A DNA stretch of 11,015 nucleotides from Actinomycetota bacterium (GCA_009698515.1 WLQA01000017.1:1-11015), one strand, 5' to 3'. Positions 1 through 7,859 are shown, numbered from the stretch's first letter. A program made the numbers and translations. The notes: a model not told the origin generated them from the letters alone.

Positions 1-569
1 ACCGCCTCATCTAAAGGCTCTGGTTGTCCCAGTCTTAATTCATCTGTTTGCCAAAGCAAATCAACCGCTTCAGCTAATCTTGAATTTCTTATGGAGTTTT
101 CTGGCTGATCAAGTAATTCGGAAATAGTAGTTAACTTACTTAAAACTGATCGACGAGCAGCTTCGGTTGGGTGCGCAGTAAATACTGGTCGCACCGAGAA
201 ATTACTGAGCCACTTTCTTAACTCTTCTATCGTGAACTCATTATTTGCTAATGATTTTTCAATATTAGTTACAGCTTGGCTAATCCAGGTACCGCCTGCA
301 TGTTGTTGTTTTGATAACACCTTCACGCGATCTACTTGTTCGGCAACATTTGCTAAGTTGAAATAAGTGCTAAATGCCCTTACCAAGGAGACCGTTCTTT
401 CTACCGATAAATTGCTTAATGCCTCATCTGGCTTGCCTTCCCGCACAGATAGGCGAACTGATTCAACCAAGTTAAGAAGTTCATCACCTTCCTGCCTAGC
501 AAGTGTCTCGCCAAGCAGATCTGCTAATCGGCGCACATCATTACGCAGCGCTGAATTATCAGAGTTCAT
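1..569 (-). CDS. ppc: Phosphoenolpyruvate carboxylase, N-terminal part (cut by window edge)
   Basis: Cytosolic anaplerotic enzyme that joins bicarbonate to phosphoenolpyruvate, giving oxaloacetate and phosphate. On the minus strand an open frame runs from the ATG at 569-567 to the left edge without a stop: 189 codons plus two bases, roughly the first fifth of a protein that is usually about 900 residues. The diagnostic motif is VFTAHPTEAARR at residues 129-140; its His133 matches the catalytic histidine of the family. It is followed by the conserved stretch LLWQTDELRLGQPEPLDEA at 171-189. No clear Shine-Dalgarno precedes the ATG, so the transcript may be leaderless or nearly so. A four-codon ATG...TGA frame at 580-566 overlaps the start. 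The gene is divergent from mfd across about 200 bases. Its substrate is the product of the enolase encoded at 5602-6879. The family call is firm; the exact start is less so. Confidence 0.93.
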   Translation of the reverse strand, partial: MNSDNSALRNDVRRLADLLGETLARQEGDELLNLVESVRLSVREGKPDEALSNLSVERTVSLVRAFSTYFNLANVAEQVDRVKVLSKQQHAGGTWISQAVTNIEKSLANNEFTIEELRKWLSNFSVRPVFTAHPTEAARRSVLSKLTTISELLDQPENSIRNSRLAEAVDLLWQTDELRLGQPEPLDEA

Positions 570-636
570 GGCTTAATCATTACAGGTTTTCTTAGGTTTC
601 TACTACGAATTAATTGATCTAGAATTTACCTATTCA

Positions 637-660
637 CCCCCCTTCTTTTAGAAGCGGGGG
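637..660. other. C/G-rich intergenic hairpin
   Basis: CCCCC at 637-641 pairs with GGGGG at 656-660, and CTTC at 642-645 pairs with GAAG at 651-654. One C (655) is bulged and the loop is TTTTA (646-650). The result is nine base pairs in an otherwise AT-rich stretch. Neither strand shows a T-run after the stem, and it lies between two divergent gene starts, so an intrinsic terminator is unlikely. It may be a leader-RNA structure for one of the genes or a protein-binding site; the role is unknown. Confidence 0.6.
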
Positions 661-670
661 TAACTGGCGT

Positions 671-716
671 TACAGCCAATAACAGCCAATAAAAGCCAAT
701 AAAAGCCAATAAAAGC
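671..716. repeat. 10-bp tandem direct repeat, about 4.5 copies
   Basis: Four consecutive 10-base units (671-680, 681-690, 691-700, 701-710) share the core AGCCAAT, followed by a partial fifth unit, AAAAGC, at 711-716. Units 3 and 4 are identical; units 1 and 2 differ at one or two positions in their first three bases. The period is close to one helical turn, so every copy faces the same side of the DNA. The repeat ends 45 bases before the mfd Shine-Dalgarno. It could be an array of regulator sites, a phased A-tract/bend element, or a slippage-prone tract with no function. Confidence 0.9.
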
Positions 717-760
717 TTAAGTACTACCAGTTAAAGCGAATGAATACCGAAAAGATTGTC

Positions 761-767
761 AGGAGGT
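761..767 (+). promoter_or_regulatory. Shine-Dalgarno that fixes the mfd start
   Basis: AGGAGGT is a near-perfect anti-16S match, and six bases separate it from the ATG at 774. It lies inside the longer frame that would begin at the TTG at 756, so that TTG cannot be the start that uses it. The site selects 774. Confidence 0.9.
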
Positions 768-773
768 GTTTAC

Positions 774-3700
774 ATGATCAAGCAAGTTAATCAATTGGCG
801 TTGCCGATTAGTAAATACCTAAAAGAAAATGCCAACTTAATAGCACCGTTATCAACTCACTCTTTGCTAGCTGCAACTTTTGTAGATCAAAATCCAACTG
901 ATAAACCACTTTTGTTAGTCACAACATCTACTAGAAAAGCCGATGAGCTATCTGCAGAAATAAGTAGTTATCTAATCAATGATCTCGTTACCAATTTTCC
1001 ACCCTGGGAAACTTTGCCGCATGAAAGATTAAGTCCGAAAAGTGACACAATCACCGCTAGATTCAAATCATTAAATGCCATTGAATCTGGTGCAAGTAAG
1101 GTAATTGTTACTTCGATTAGAGCATTACTGCAACCCATAATTGAAAATGATTTAAAGGCTAATCAAATTTATCTAGCACCTAACAAAAATTATCTAATGA
1201 ATAAATTAATAGCTGATTTATCAAAATTTGGATTTTCTCGAGCTGATTTAGTAGAGCGCAGAGGCGAGTTTGCAGTTAGAGGCGGGATCGTTGATCTTTT
1301 CCCAGCCGATCAAGAACATCCGATCAGAGTTGATTACTTTGGCGATGAGATCGAAGAGATATCCTATTTTTCGATCTCAGATCAACGTAGTCTTTCCAGA
1401 ATTGAATCTGTAGTTATTTATCCTTGTCGGGAATTAATCATTGATGAAAAAATCAAATCACAAGCACGTTTACTTGGCGAAAAATTTCCGCAATTACGAG
1501 AGTTAACCGAAAAAATTGAAGAAGGTATTTACTTCGAGGGCATCGAATCCTTATCGGCTGGCTTAATAGAATCACATAAATCTCTCATAGATTATCTGCC
1601 AAATAATTCGCAGATCTGGTTTATCGACGAACCGAGAATTACATCTAGAGCTGTTGATTTGCTACAAACTAATCAGGAGTTCTTGGAGGCTGCTTGGTCT
1701 AATTTGGCGTGGAGTGATCAAGTAATTAAGCAAGCGCCACTTGATTTAACAAATGAGTTGGACAAAGGCGGGTTTTATAAATTAGCGCAAATCGAAGAGC
1801 TTATGCAGAGGCGCAAAATTGAAAGTAAATCTCTGAATTTATATACAACAAATCCAGATGAGGTTGAGATTAATTTCCTCAGCGAAATTGAATCTTTTGG
1901 CAATAAGTTTGATGAAGCTATCTCCCAAATAAAGAATTGGTTTGCAGAGGGGTATCTGGTAACTTTTTCAGCACCCGGTGCTGGCACGCTTAAACGTTTC
2001 AGCGAGTTACTAAATAATGCTGATATACCAAATCAGATTGGTGCCTTGGCAGGTAGCGAAAAATTAGTAGGTTTATTGCAATCTGCAATCGCAAATGGGT
2101 TTATAAGTGAAAAATACAAAGTTGTTTTAATCACGGAAAAAGATATTTCTGGCCAGCGGGCTTCGGATAAAGATTTAGCGCGAATGCCTTCACGTCGCAA
2201 AAAAGCTATTGATCCATTGTTACTAATAGCTGGAGATTATGTTGTTCATGAGCAACATGGTGTTGGTCGATATGTAGAGTTAATTAATCGAAGTATTGGT
2301 GGCGTTTCAAGAGAGTATTTGGTTTTAGAGTACGCCGCTTCAAAGCGCGGTCAACCGGCAGATAAATTATTTGTGCCAACCGATACATTAGAACAGGTCA
2401 CAAAGTATGTTGGTGGTGAGGCTCCGGCATTGCATCGAATCGGTGGCGCAGATTGGCAAAGTACTAAACGAAAAGCTCGCAAAGCGGTAAAACAAATTGC
2501 TGCAGAATTAATTAGGTTGTATGCCGCACGAATGAGTTCACCTGGTTTTGCATTTTCTCCTGACACAACTTGGCAAAAAGAGTTAGAAGCAACATTTCCT
2601 TTTGTAGAAACCATTGATCAACAGGCAACTATCGATGAAGTAAAACATGACATGGAACAACCCCATCCTATGGATCGCATAGTTTGTGGTGATGTCGGTT
2701 ATGGCAAAACTGAAATTGCTGTGCGCGCAGCTTTTAAAGCGGTACAAGATGGAAAACAAGTTGCCATACTTGTTCCAACAACATTACTTGTGCAACAGCA
2801 TTTCAATACATTTTCAACAAGATACTCCGGCTTCCCTATTAAATTGGCCGCACTTTCTCGATTTAATACCGCAAGTGAAAGTAAGGCAATTGTTGCCGGA
2901 CTCGCATCGGGTGAGATTGATATTGTTATTGGTACACATCGATTGCTTTCAAAAGATATCCATTTTCGAGATCTAGGTTTATTAGTAGTAGATGAAGAAC
3001 AACGTTTCGGTGTTGAACATAAAGAGGAGTTAAAAAAGGCGCGGACAAATGTGGATGTTTTAGCAATGTCTGCAACACCAATTCCCAGAACTCTAGAAAT
3101 GGCAATTACTGGTATTCGTGAAATGTCGAATATAACAACACCGCCAGAGGAAAGGCATCCAGTACTTACTTATGTTGGAGCATATGATGAAAAACAGGTA
3201 ACAGCGGCAATACATAGAGAGTTGTTGCGAGATGGTCAAGTATTTTTCATACACAATCGAGTTGAAAGTATTGAAGCGGTAGCAGAGCGATTAAAAAAAT
3301 TACTTCCAGAACTTCGAATTGGCATTGCGCATGGGCAGATGAATGAACGGGTTTTGGAAGAGGTAATTCTTGGATTTTGGAATCGAGAGTTTGATTTACT
3401 TCTATGTACCACCATTATTGAAAGTGGAATTGATATTCCAAATGCCAACACATTAATCGTAGATCGATCTGATTTATTTGGATTATCGCAACTACATCAA
3501 TTACGTGGTCGAGTTGGAAGAAGCCGAGAGCGCGCTTATGCATACTTTTTATATCCAACCGATAAACCGATAACTGAATTAGCGCATGATCGATTAACCA
3601 CAATTGCAACCAACACCGATCTAGGAGCTGGCATGCAGGTTGCTTTAAAGGATTTAGAAATACGAGGTGCTGGCAACTTACTTGGTGGTGAACAATCTGG

Positions 3701-4274
3701 TCATATTGCAGAGGTTGGCTTTGATCTTTATATGCGAATGGTTTCAGACGCAGTAGAAGAGTTTAAGAGTGGGTACTTTGAAGAGACACCAAAGAAAATT
3801 GATTGCAAAGTTGAATTACCAATAAATGCACACCTACCAGTTGAATACATTGAAGCAGAACGGTTACGACTTGATTTATATCGACGTATTGCCGATGCTG
3901 AAAATGATGAAGTATTGATGGAGATAAAAGCGGAATTACAGGATCGATTTGGTGAACTTCCGGAGCCAGTAAATGAGTTACTAGCTGTTGCATCCTTAAG
4001 AATTTTTGCAAAACAGCTTGGCATTACTGATATCGCGATGGCTGGTAAGAATCTTCGGGTGGCACCTGTGGTTTTGCCAGAGTCGGCACAAATTAAATTA
4101 AATCGACTATATCCAGGTTCGATTTATAAATCGGCTAGTGAAACCATCTTGATCGCTCGCCCACAACGGCCAAATTGGATTGAAGCGGGTCAGGTAGGAG
4201 ATACTTCTACCCTTGCTTGGGTCGATTCGATTCTTAAGAATTTAATTCAACCGCTAACTATTACCAAGAGATAA
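774..4274 (+). CDS. mfd: Transcription-repair coupling factor Mfd
   Basis: ATP-driven DNA translocase that removes RNA polymerase stalled at lesions and recruits UvrA for nucleotide excision repair. It is 1166 residues long, the usual size. Domains in order: a UvrB-like N-terminal module with FPPWETLPHERLSP near residue 80; an RNA-polymerase-interacting domain beginning near GDYVVHEQHGVGRY at about 487; a RecG-like translocase; and a C-terminal domain. Translocase motifs seen are Walker A GDVGYGKTE at about 639, DEEQ box DEEQRFGV at 740, SATPIPRTLEM at 766, motif VI QLHQLRGRVGRS at 906, and the TRG motif RGAGNLLGGEQSGHI at 964. All key residues look intact. The start at 774 is chosen because of the strong ribosome site at 761-767. 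The next gene begins within about 15 bases of the stop, which suggests an operon. Confidence 0.98.
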   Translation: MIKQVNQLALPISKYLKENANLIAPLSTHSLLAATFVDQNPTDKPLLLVTTSTRKADELSAEISSYLINDLVTNFPPWETLPHERLSPKSDTITARFKSLNAIESGASKVIVTSIRALLQPIIENDLKANQIYLAPNKNYLMNKLIADLSKFGFSRADLVERRGEFAVRGGIVDLFPADQEHPIRVDYFGDEIEEISYFSISDQRSLSRIESVVIYPCRELIIDEKIKSQARLLGEKFPQLRELTEKIEEGIYFEGIESLSAGLIESHKSLIDYLPNNSQIWFIDEPRITSRAVDLLQTNQEFLEAAWSNLAWSDQVIKQAPLDLTNELDKGGFYKLAQIEELMQRRKIESKSLNLYTTNPDEVEINFLSEIESFGNKFDEAISQIKNWFAEGYLVTFSAPGAGTLKRFSELLNNADIPNQIGALAGSEKLVGLLQSAIANGFISEKYKVVLITEKDISGQRASDKDLARMPSRRKKAIDPLLLIAGDYVVHEQHGVGRYVELINRSIGGVSREYLVLEYAASKRGQPADKLFVPTDTLEQVTKYVGGEAPALHRIGGADWQSTKRKARKAVKQIAAELIRLYAARMSSPGFAFSPDTTWQKELEATFPFVETIDQQATIDEVKHDMEQPHPMDRIVCGDVGYGKTEIAVRAAFKAVQDGKQVAILVPTTLLVQQHFNTFSTRYSGFPIKLAALSRFNTASESKAIVAGLASGEIDIVIGTHRLLSKDIHFRDLGLLVVDEEQRFGVEHKEELKKARTNVDVLAMSATPIPRTLEMAITGIREMSNITTPPEERHPVLTYVGAYDEKQVTAAIHRELLRDGQVFFIHNRVESIEAVAERLKKLLPELRIGIAHGQMNERVLEEVILGFWNREFDLLLCTTIIESGIDIPNANTLIVDRSDLFGLSQLHQLRGRVGRSRERAYAYFLYPTDKPITELAHDRLTTIATNTDLGAGMQVALKDLEIRGAGNLLGGEQSGHIAEVGFDLYMRMVSDAVEEFKSGYFEETPKKIDCKVELPINAHLPVEYIEAERLRLDLYRRIADAENDEVLMEIKAELQDRFGELPEPVNELLAVASLRIFAKQLGITDIAMAGKNLRVAPVVLPESAQIKLNRLYPGSIYKSASETILIARPQRPNWIEAGQVGDTSTLAWVDSILKNLIQPLTITKR

Positions 4275-4289
4275 AGGATGCAATTGCTA

Positions 4290-4901
4290 ATGAAGTTAAG
4301 AAATTTTAAGAAGTTATCTATCGGATTAGCTGTTGTATTTTTGCTAACTGCCTGTGGCCAAATGGGTTCTGGCGTAACAATTGGCAAAACTGAAGTTTCA
4401 TCCGCACAGATTCAAAAATATGTAGATGAAATCTTGGCTGAACGCGCAAAGGTTGATACCTCTCAAATGAATTTAGATTCTGGCGCATCATTGCTGCGTA
4501 CTCAAGCGCAATTTCAAATCATTTCTACAGTTTTAGATCAAGTTATTTTAGATAAGAAAATAACTGTAACGCCAGCAGATGTTGCTGCCCGTCGTGCGGA
4601 CATTGTTACTCAAGTTGGCGGCGAGTCCGAGCTCCCAACAGCGTTGGTTTCAGCAAGCCTGGCACCATCAAATCTTGATAAGTATTTAAAAATTATTTTA
4701 ATCTCAGAAAAATTAAATGAGGTTGTAGTTTCTGAAGGTGCTACGGCAGAAACTGCCGGCGATGTTGTAACTAAATTAGTAACTGACACTGCGAAGAAAT
4801 TAGGCGTTACTGTAAATTCTCGTTACGGAAAGTGGAATGAAAGTACCGCCACTATTGAAGAGGCCGATAACACCAGCGGTGCTGTAACACCAGTTCCTTA
4901 A
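4290..4901 (+). CDS. SurA N-terminal-domain lipoprotein (putative periplasmic-side chaperone)
   Basis: Predicted lipoprotein of 203 residues. A short basic N-terminus (MKLRNFKK), a hydrophobic stretch and the lipobox LLTAC put the modified cysteine near residue 22, so the protein should be anchored on the outer face of the membrane. The rest is mostly helical and resembles the SurA_N fold: a VTIGKTEVSSAQIQKYVDEI opening, then helices with the repeated pattern ITVTPADVAARR. It ends in NSRYGKWN, a tail I associate with actinobacterial members of this family. No parvulin-type prolyl isomerase domain is present, so only a chaperone or binding role can be suggested. The alternative start at ATG 4278 would leave the AAAGG at 4273-4277 with no spacing; ATG 4290 gives 12 bases and a typical signal peptide. 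The position between mfd and mazG supports the assignment. The client proteins are unknown. Confidence 0.8.
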   Translation: MKLRNFKKLSIGLAVVFLLTACGQMGSGVTIGKTEVSSAQIQKYVDEILAERAKVDTSQMNLDSGASLLRTQAQFQIISTVLDQVILDKKITVTPADVAARRADIVTQVGGESELPTALVSASLAPSNLDKYLKIILISEKLNEVVVSEGATAETAGDVVTKLVTDTAKKLGVTVNSRYGKWNESTATIEEADNTSGAVTPVP

Positions 4902-4913
4902 GAAAATAAATAG

Positions 4914-5570
4914 TTGAGCTCTCAACTTATTCGCTTACGCCAGGTGATGGATAAACTCCGATCACCTGGTGGTTGCCCTTGGGATGCTGAACAAGATCAC
5001 AACACATTGCTCAAGTATTTACTTGAAGAGTCATATGAATTTATCGAAGCGGTTGAAGACAAAGACCGATCAGCAATGCAGGAAGAGCTAGGTGATTTGT
5101 TATTGCAGGTTTTCTTCCATTCAAGAATTGCAGAAGAGGATCAGAATTCACCATTTGATGTCGAAGATGTAGCAAGAAGTATTGCTGATAAATTAGAGCG
5201 TCGTCACCCACATGTTTTTGGTGATACCAAGGTTAAAGATAGTGATGAAGTTCTAGAAAATTGGGAGAAACAAAAAGCAACTGAAAAAGGCCGAACATCT
5301 GCAATTGAAGGTATTCCACTGGCACAACCTGCATTGCCATTAGTTACCAAATTACTTTATCGCTCAGAAAAGCTGGATTTTCAAGTTGAGATTGAAAAAG
5401 AAATTCAAATTAACAAAAATATTAATGCTGATCAATTCGGCAAATTACTGCTTGGCATAATCGCACAAGCAGTTGAACTTGGCATCGATCCAGAAGCGGC
5501 ATTACGAAGTGCTGCAAAGGGCTTAATCAGCGATATCCAAGAGCAGGAGCAAGGTAGAATTACCTCATAA
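4914..5570 (+). CDS. mazG: MazG-family nucleoside triphosphate pyrophosphohydrolase
   Basis: Hydrolyses NTPs/dNTPs to the monophosphate and pyrophosphate, cleaning aberrant nucleotides from the pool. The protein has 218 residues; E. coli MazG has about 263 and two MazG domains. The N-terminal domain is intact: LRSPGGCPWDAEQ at 15-27, EESYE (EExxE metal ligands) at 38-42, ELGD (ExxD) at 58-61, and DKLERRHPHVFGD around 97-109. The C-terminal half keeps the domain's outline, with LGIDPEAALRSA near 189-200, but has QFGK at 174-177 where the second ExxD would be and no EExxE. It starts at TTG 4914 with no clear Shine-Dalgarno; the next in-frame starts (GTG 4944, ATG 4947) would delete conserved N-terminal sequence. 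It lies 12 bases after the lipoprotein gene and is probably translated from the same message. Confidence 0.92.
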   Translation: MSSQLIRLRQVMDKLRSPGGCPWDAEQDHNTLLKYLLEESYEFIEAVEDKDRSAMQEELGDLLLQVFFHSRIAEEDQNSPFDVEDVARSIADKLERRHPHVFGDTKVKDSDEVLENWEKQKATEKGRTSAIEGIPLAQPALPLVTKLLYRSEKLDFQVEIEKEIQINKNINADQFGKLLLGIIAQAVELGIDPEAALRSAAKGLISDIQEQEQGRITS

Positions 5571-5601
5571 TTTCAATTACTTAACGGTTTAGGAGATTTA
5601 A

Positions 5602-6879
5602 ATGGCGATAATCGAAACCATTCATGCCCGAGAAATTCTGGACTCTCGTGGAAATCCAACTGTTGAAGTTGAAGTTGTTTTAGATGATGGCAGCACAGCT
5701 CGCGCAGCAGTACCAAGCGGGGCATCAACAGGTGCATTTGAAGCAGCAGAGTTACGTGATGAAGGAAAACGCTATTTAGGTAAAGGCGTAGAGAATGCAG
5801 TTAAAAATGTAAATGAAAAAATTGCGCCAATTATTTGTGGATTTGATGCACAAGATCAGCGATTAATTGATGACGAGATGATCGCATTAGATGGCACAAA
5901 AAATAAATCTAAGTTAGGCGCGAATGCAATCTTAGGAGTTTCCCTAGCAACTGCTCGAGCCGCAGCTGAAAGTAGCGATCTTTCATTTTTTAAATATATT
6001 GGTGGACCAACTGCGCATACATTGCCAGTACCAATGATGAATATTTTAAATGGTGGCGCACATGCTGATACCAACGTAGATATTCAAGAGTTCATGGTGG
6101 CACCTATAGGGGCGGCAACTTTTAAAGAGTCATTGCGTTGGGGAGCTGAGATTTATCACAGCTTAAAATCTGTTTTAAAGAAACAAGGTTTAGCAACCAG
6201 TATTGGCGATGAAGGCGGCTTTGCACCAAATCTAGCTAGTAACCGCGCCGCACTAGATTTAATTTTAGAGGCGGTTGATAAAGCTGGTTTTAAAGCAGGC
6301 AAAGATATTGCACTTGCAATGGATGTTGCAGCGACTGAGTTTCATGAAAATGGAAAATATAATTTTGAAGGTAAGCAATTAACATCAGATGAAATGATTG
6401 CTTATTACGCTGAATTGGTAAGTTCTTATCCATTGGTTTCAATTGAGGATCCATTAGATGAGGATGATTGGGATGGTTGGAAGAAGATGACCGCTCAACT
6501 TGGCGATAAAATTCAAATAGTTGGCGATGATTTATTTGTTACCAATCCAGAGCGACTTTCTAAAGGCATTGCAAATCAAACAGCTAATGCGTTGCTGGTT
6601 AAAGTTAATCAAATTGGAACATTAACTGAAACTATGGATGCAGTAGCCCTTGCCCATCGAAGTGGATACCGCTCAATGATGAGCCATCGTTCTGGTGAAA
6701 CTGAGGACACAACAATTGCAGATTTAGCTGTCGCGTTAGAGTGCGGACAAATCAAAACGGGTGCACCTGCTCGATCTGAGCGAGTTGCTAAATACAATCA
6801 ATTACTTCGCATTGAAGAAGAGTTAGCGGATGCTGCAATTTATGCTGGGCGAAAAGCATTTCCCAGATTTAACGGGTAA
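5602..6879 (+). CDS. eno: Enolase (phosphopyruvate hydratase)
   Basis: Glycolytic enzyme that interconverts 2-phosphoglycerate and phosphoenolpyruvate; cytosolic and magnesium-dependent. The 425-residue length is standard. The N-terminus AREILDSRGNPTVEVEV and the loop VPSGASTGAFEA are typical. Catalytic and metal residues are visible: Glu204 in GDEGGFAPN, Asp241 in AMDVAATEF, Glu282 in SIEDPLDEDDW, Asp309 in GDDLF, and the catalytic lysine at 334 in the family signature LLVKVNQIGTLTE, followed by SHRSGETED. An AGGAG at 5591-5595 sits six bases before the ATG, the best ribosome site inside the operon and consistent with high expression. The 31-base gap from mazG is the largest in the cluster, but no promoter is obvious in it. 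Its product feeds the PEP carboxylase encoded at the left end of the window. Confidence 0.99.
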   Translation: MAIIETIHAREILDSRGNPTVEVEVVLDDGSTARAAVPSGASTGAFEAAELRDEGKRYLGKGVENAVKNVNEKIAPIICGFDAQDQRLIDDEMIALDGTKNKSKLGANAILGVSLATARAAAESSDLSFFKYIGGPTAHTLPVPMMNILNGGAHADTNVDIQEFMVAPIGAATFKESLRWGAEIYHSLKSVLKKQGLATSIGDEGGFAPNLASNRAALDLILEAVDKAGFKAGKDIALAMDVAATEFHENGKYNFEGKQLTSDEMIAYYAELVSSYPLVSIEDPLDEDDWDGWKKMTAQLGDKIQIVGDDLFVTNPERLSKGIANQTANALLVKVNQIGTLTETMDAVALAHRSGYRSMMSHRSGETEDTTIADLAVALECGQIKTGAPARSERVAKYNQLLRIEEELADAAIYAGRKAFPRFNG

Positions 6880-6881
6880 TT

Positions 6882-7331
6882 TTGAGCAGAAAATTCTTTG
6901 CGGCTAATTTAATTTCAGCTAGTCGGAAAAAGATCAAAGGTGAGTTAAAACGTCAAGGCTTATCTAATCGTGCATTAATTGTTGGGGTTATTTTATTTAT
7001 TTTGGCGGTCACAATTGCACCACCGTTGCAACATTACTTTAACCAGAAAGCACAGATAAACTCTTTAAGATCGCAGTTACAAGATAATCAAGCAATGCTT
7101 GATGCTGCCGCAAAAGAGTTAGCGCAGTGGAATGATCCAGAGTATGTAGCAAGCCAAGCACGAGCTAGATTGCATTATGTATTTCCGGGTGAGCGTCAGT
7201 ACATAGTTTTAGATGAAAACTCTGGCGAGGTAACCCCGGATGGGACAAAGGTTTCAGAGCAATTTCCAGTTGGCATTCCTTGGTACTCAAGATTAATCTC
7301 ATCGATTACAAGTACAAATGTGAATCCTTAA
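6882..7331 (+). CDS. FtsB/DivIC-like septum formation initiator
   Basis: Small bitopic membrane protein of the divisome, expected to pair with FtsL and FtsQ and help activate septal wall synthesis. It has 149 residues: a basic cytoplasmic N-terminus (1-29), one membrane segment at about 30-47 (RALIVGVILFILAVTIAP), a predicted coiled coil at about 53-80 rich in Q, L and A, then the family signature WNDPEYVASQARARL at 83-97 followed by HYVFPGE at 98-104. A flexible polar tail follows. The start is TTG 6882, two bases after the enolase stop, with only weak GGG-type pairing upstream, so translation probably depends on ribosomes finishing eno. No in-frame ATG offers a better start. Family membership is firm; which divisome name to use (FtsB or DivIC) is convention. 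Confidence 0.9.
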   Translation: MSRKFFAANLISASRKKIKGELKRQGLSNRALIVGVILFILAVTIAPPLQHYFNQKAQINSLRSQLQDNQAMLDAAAKELAQWNDPEYVASQARARLHYVFPGERQYIVLDENSGEVTPDGTKVSEQFPVGIPWYSRLISSITSTNVNP

Positions 7332-7859
7332 ATGGAGAAGGCCACCCCCGAAGATTTAAAGATAGTTGCGGCGCAATTACAACGCACACCAAGAGATGTG
7401 TATGGCGTTGGGCATCGCTGTCCATGTGGGGCTGTTGATGTTGTTGAAACCCCGCCACGTTTAGCAGATGGCACCCCCTTTCCTACTTTTTATTACGCAA
7501 CCTGTCCAAAATTAACTGGCGCAATTTCAACATTGGAAAGTTCTGGATTGATGGGCGAGATGAATGAGCGATTGCAATCAGATCCAGAGTTATCCGGTGC
7601 TTATCAAGCAGCACATTTAGATTATGAAGCAGCACGGGATGCAGTTGCCAGGGAGTTAAATCTGCAAGTACCAGAGTTGATTGGAACTACCGCCGGAGGT
7701 ATGCCAGATCGAGTTAAATGTTTGCACTCACTAATTGCGCATTCATTAGCAGCTGGCGAAGGTGTTAATCCATTAGGAGATGAAGCTTTGGCCAAACTTC
7801 CAAAGTGGTGGTTATCTAAACCATGTAGTGAAATTGCAAACTTGCTGGAACAATCATGA
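7332..7859 (+). CDS. DUF501 protein of unknown function
   Basis: A 175-residue soluble protein of the DUF501 family, typical of Actinobacteria; no biochemical role is known to me. Conserved blocks: GVGHRCPCG at 25-33, PRLADGTPFPTFYYATCPKL at 42-61, a helical middle containing YQAAHLDYEAARDAVARE, and GMPDRVKCLHSLIAHSLAAG at 123-142, followed by GVNPLGDEAL and a PKWW...C end. Five cysteines (30, 32, 58, 130, 165) and histidines 28, 132 and 137 could bind a metal or form a redox site; this is inference from spacing. No signal peptide or membrane segment is seen. The ATG follows the ftsB-like stop with no gap, and the last four bases overlap the ppx/gppA start (ATGA). Such tight coupling suggests the three proteins are made in proportion. 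Confidence 0.9.
   Translation: MEKATPEDLKIVAAQLQRTPRDVYGVGHRCPCGAVDVVETPPRLADGTPFPTFYYATCPKLTGAISTLESSGLMGEMNERLQSDPELSGAYQAAHLDYEAARDAVARELNLQVPELIGTTAGGMPDRVKCLHSLIAHSLAAGEGVNPLGDEALAKLPKWWLSKPCSEIANLLEQS

Larger units (their letters stand above)
570..773. other. Divergent intergenic region between ppc and mfd
   Basis: No gene is supported in these 204 bases. They must hold the promoters of ppc (leftward) and mfd (rightward), but I see no convincing -35/-10 pair for either. What can be seen is a C-rich/G-rich hairpin at 637-660, a 10-bp tandem repeat at 671-716, and a strong Shine-Dalgarno just before mfd at 761-767. The order, from left to right, is ppc start, AT-rich DNA, hairpin, repeat, mfd ribosome site. 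Confidence 0.8.

Noticed and set aside
367..576. A 69-residue plus-strand frame within ppc
   Set aside because: It is antisense to the PEP carboxylase coding region, serine/arginine-rich without any recognisable motif, and has no ribosome site.
671..716. CRISPR array
   Set aside because: The units are only 10 bases, directly abutting, with no spacers and no cas genes nearby.
756..773. TTG at 756 as the mfd start
   Set aside because: The strong AGGAGGT lies downstream of it and is well placed for the ATG at 774; the six extra residues are just the translated ribosome site.
1775..4024. Several open frames antisense to, or out of frame within, mfd
   Set aside because: The mfd reading frame explains the whole region with intact motifs; the alternatives have no family features.
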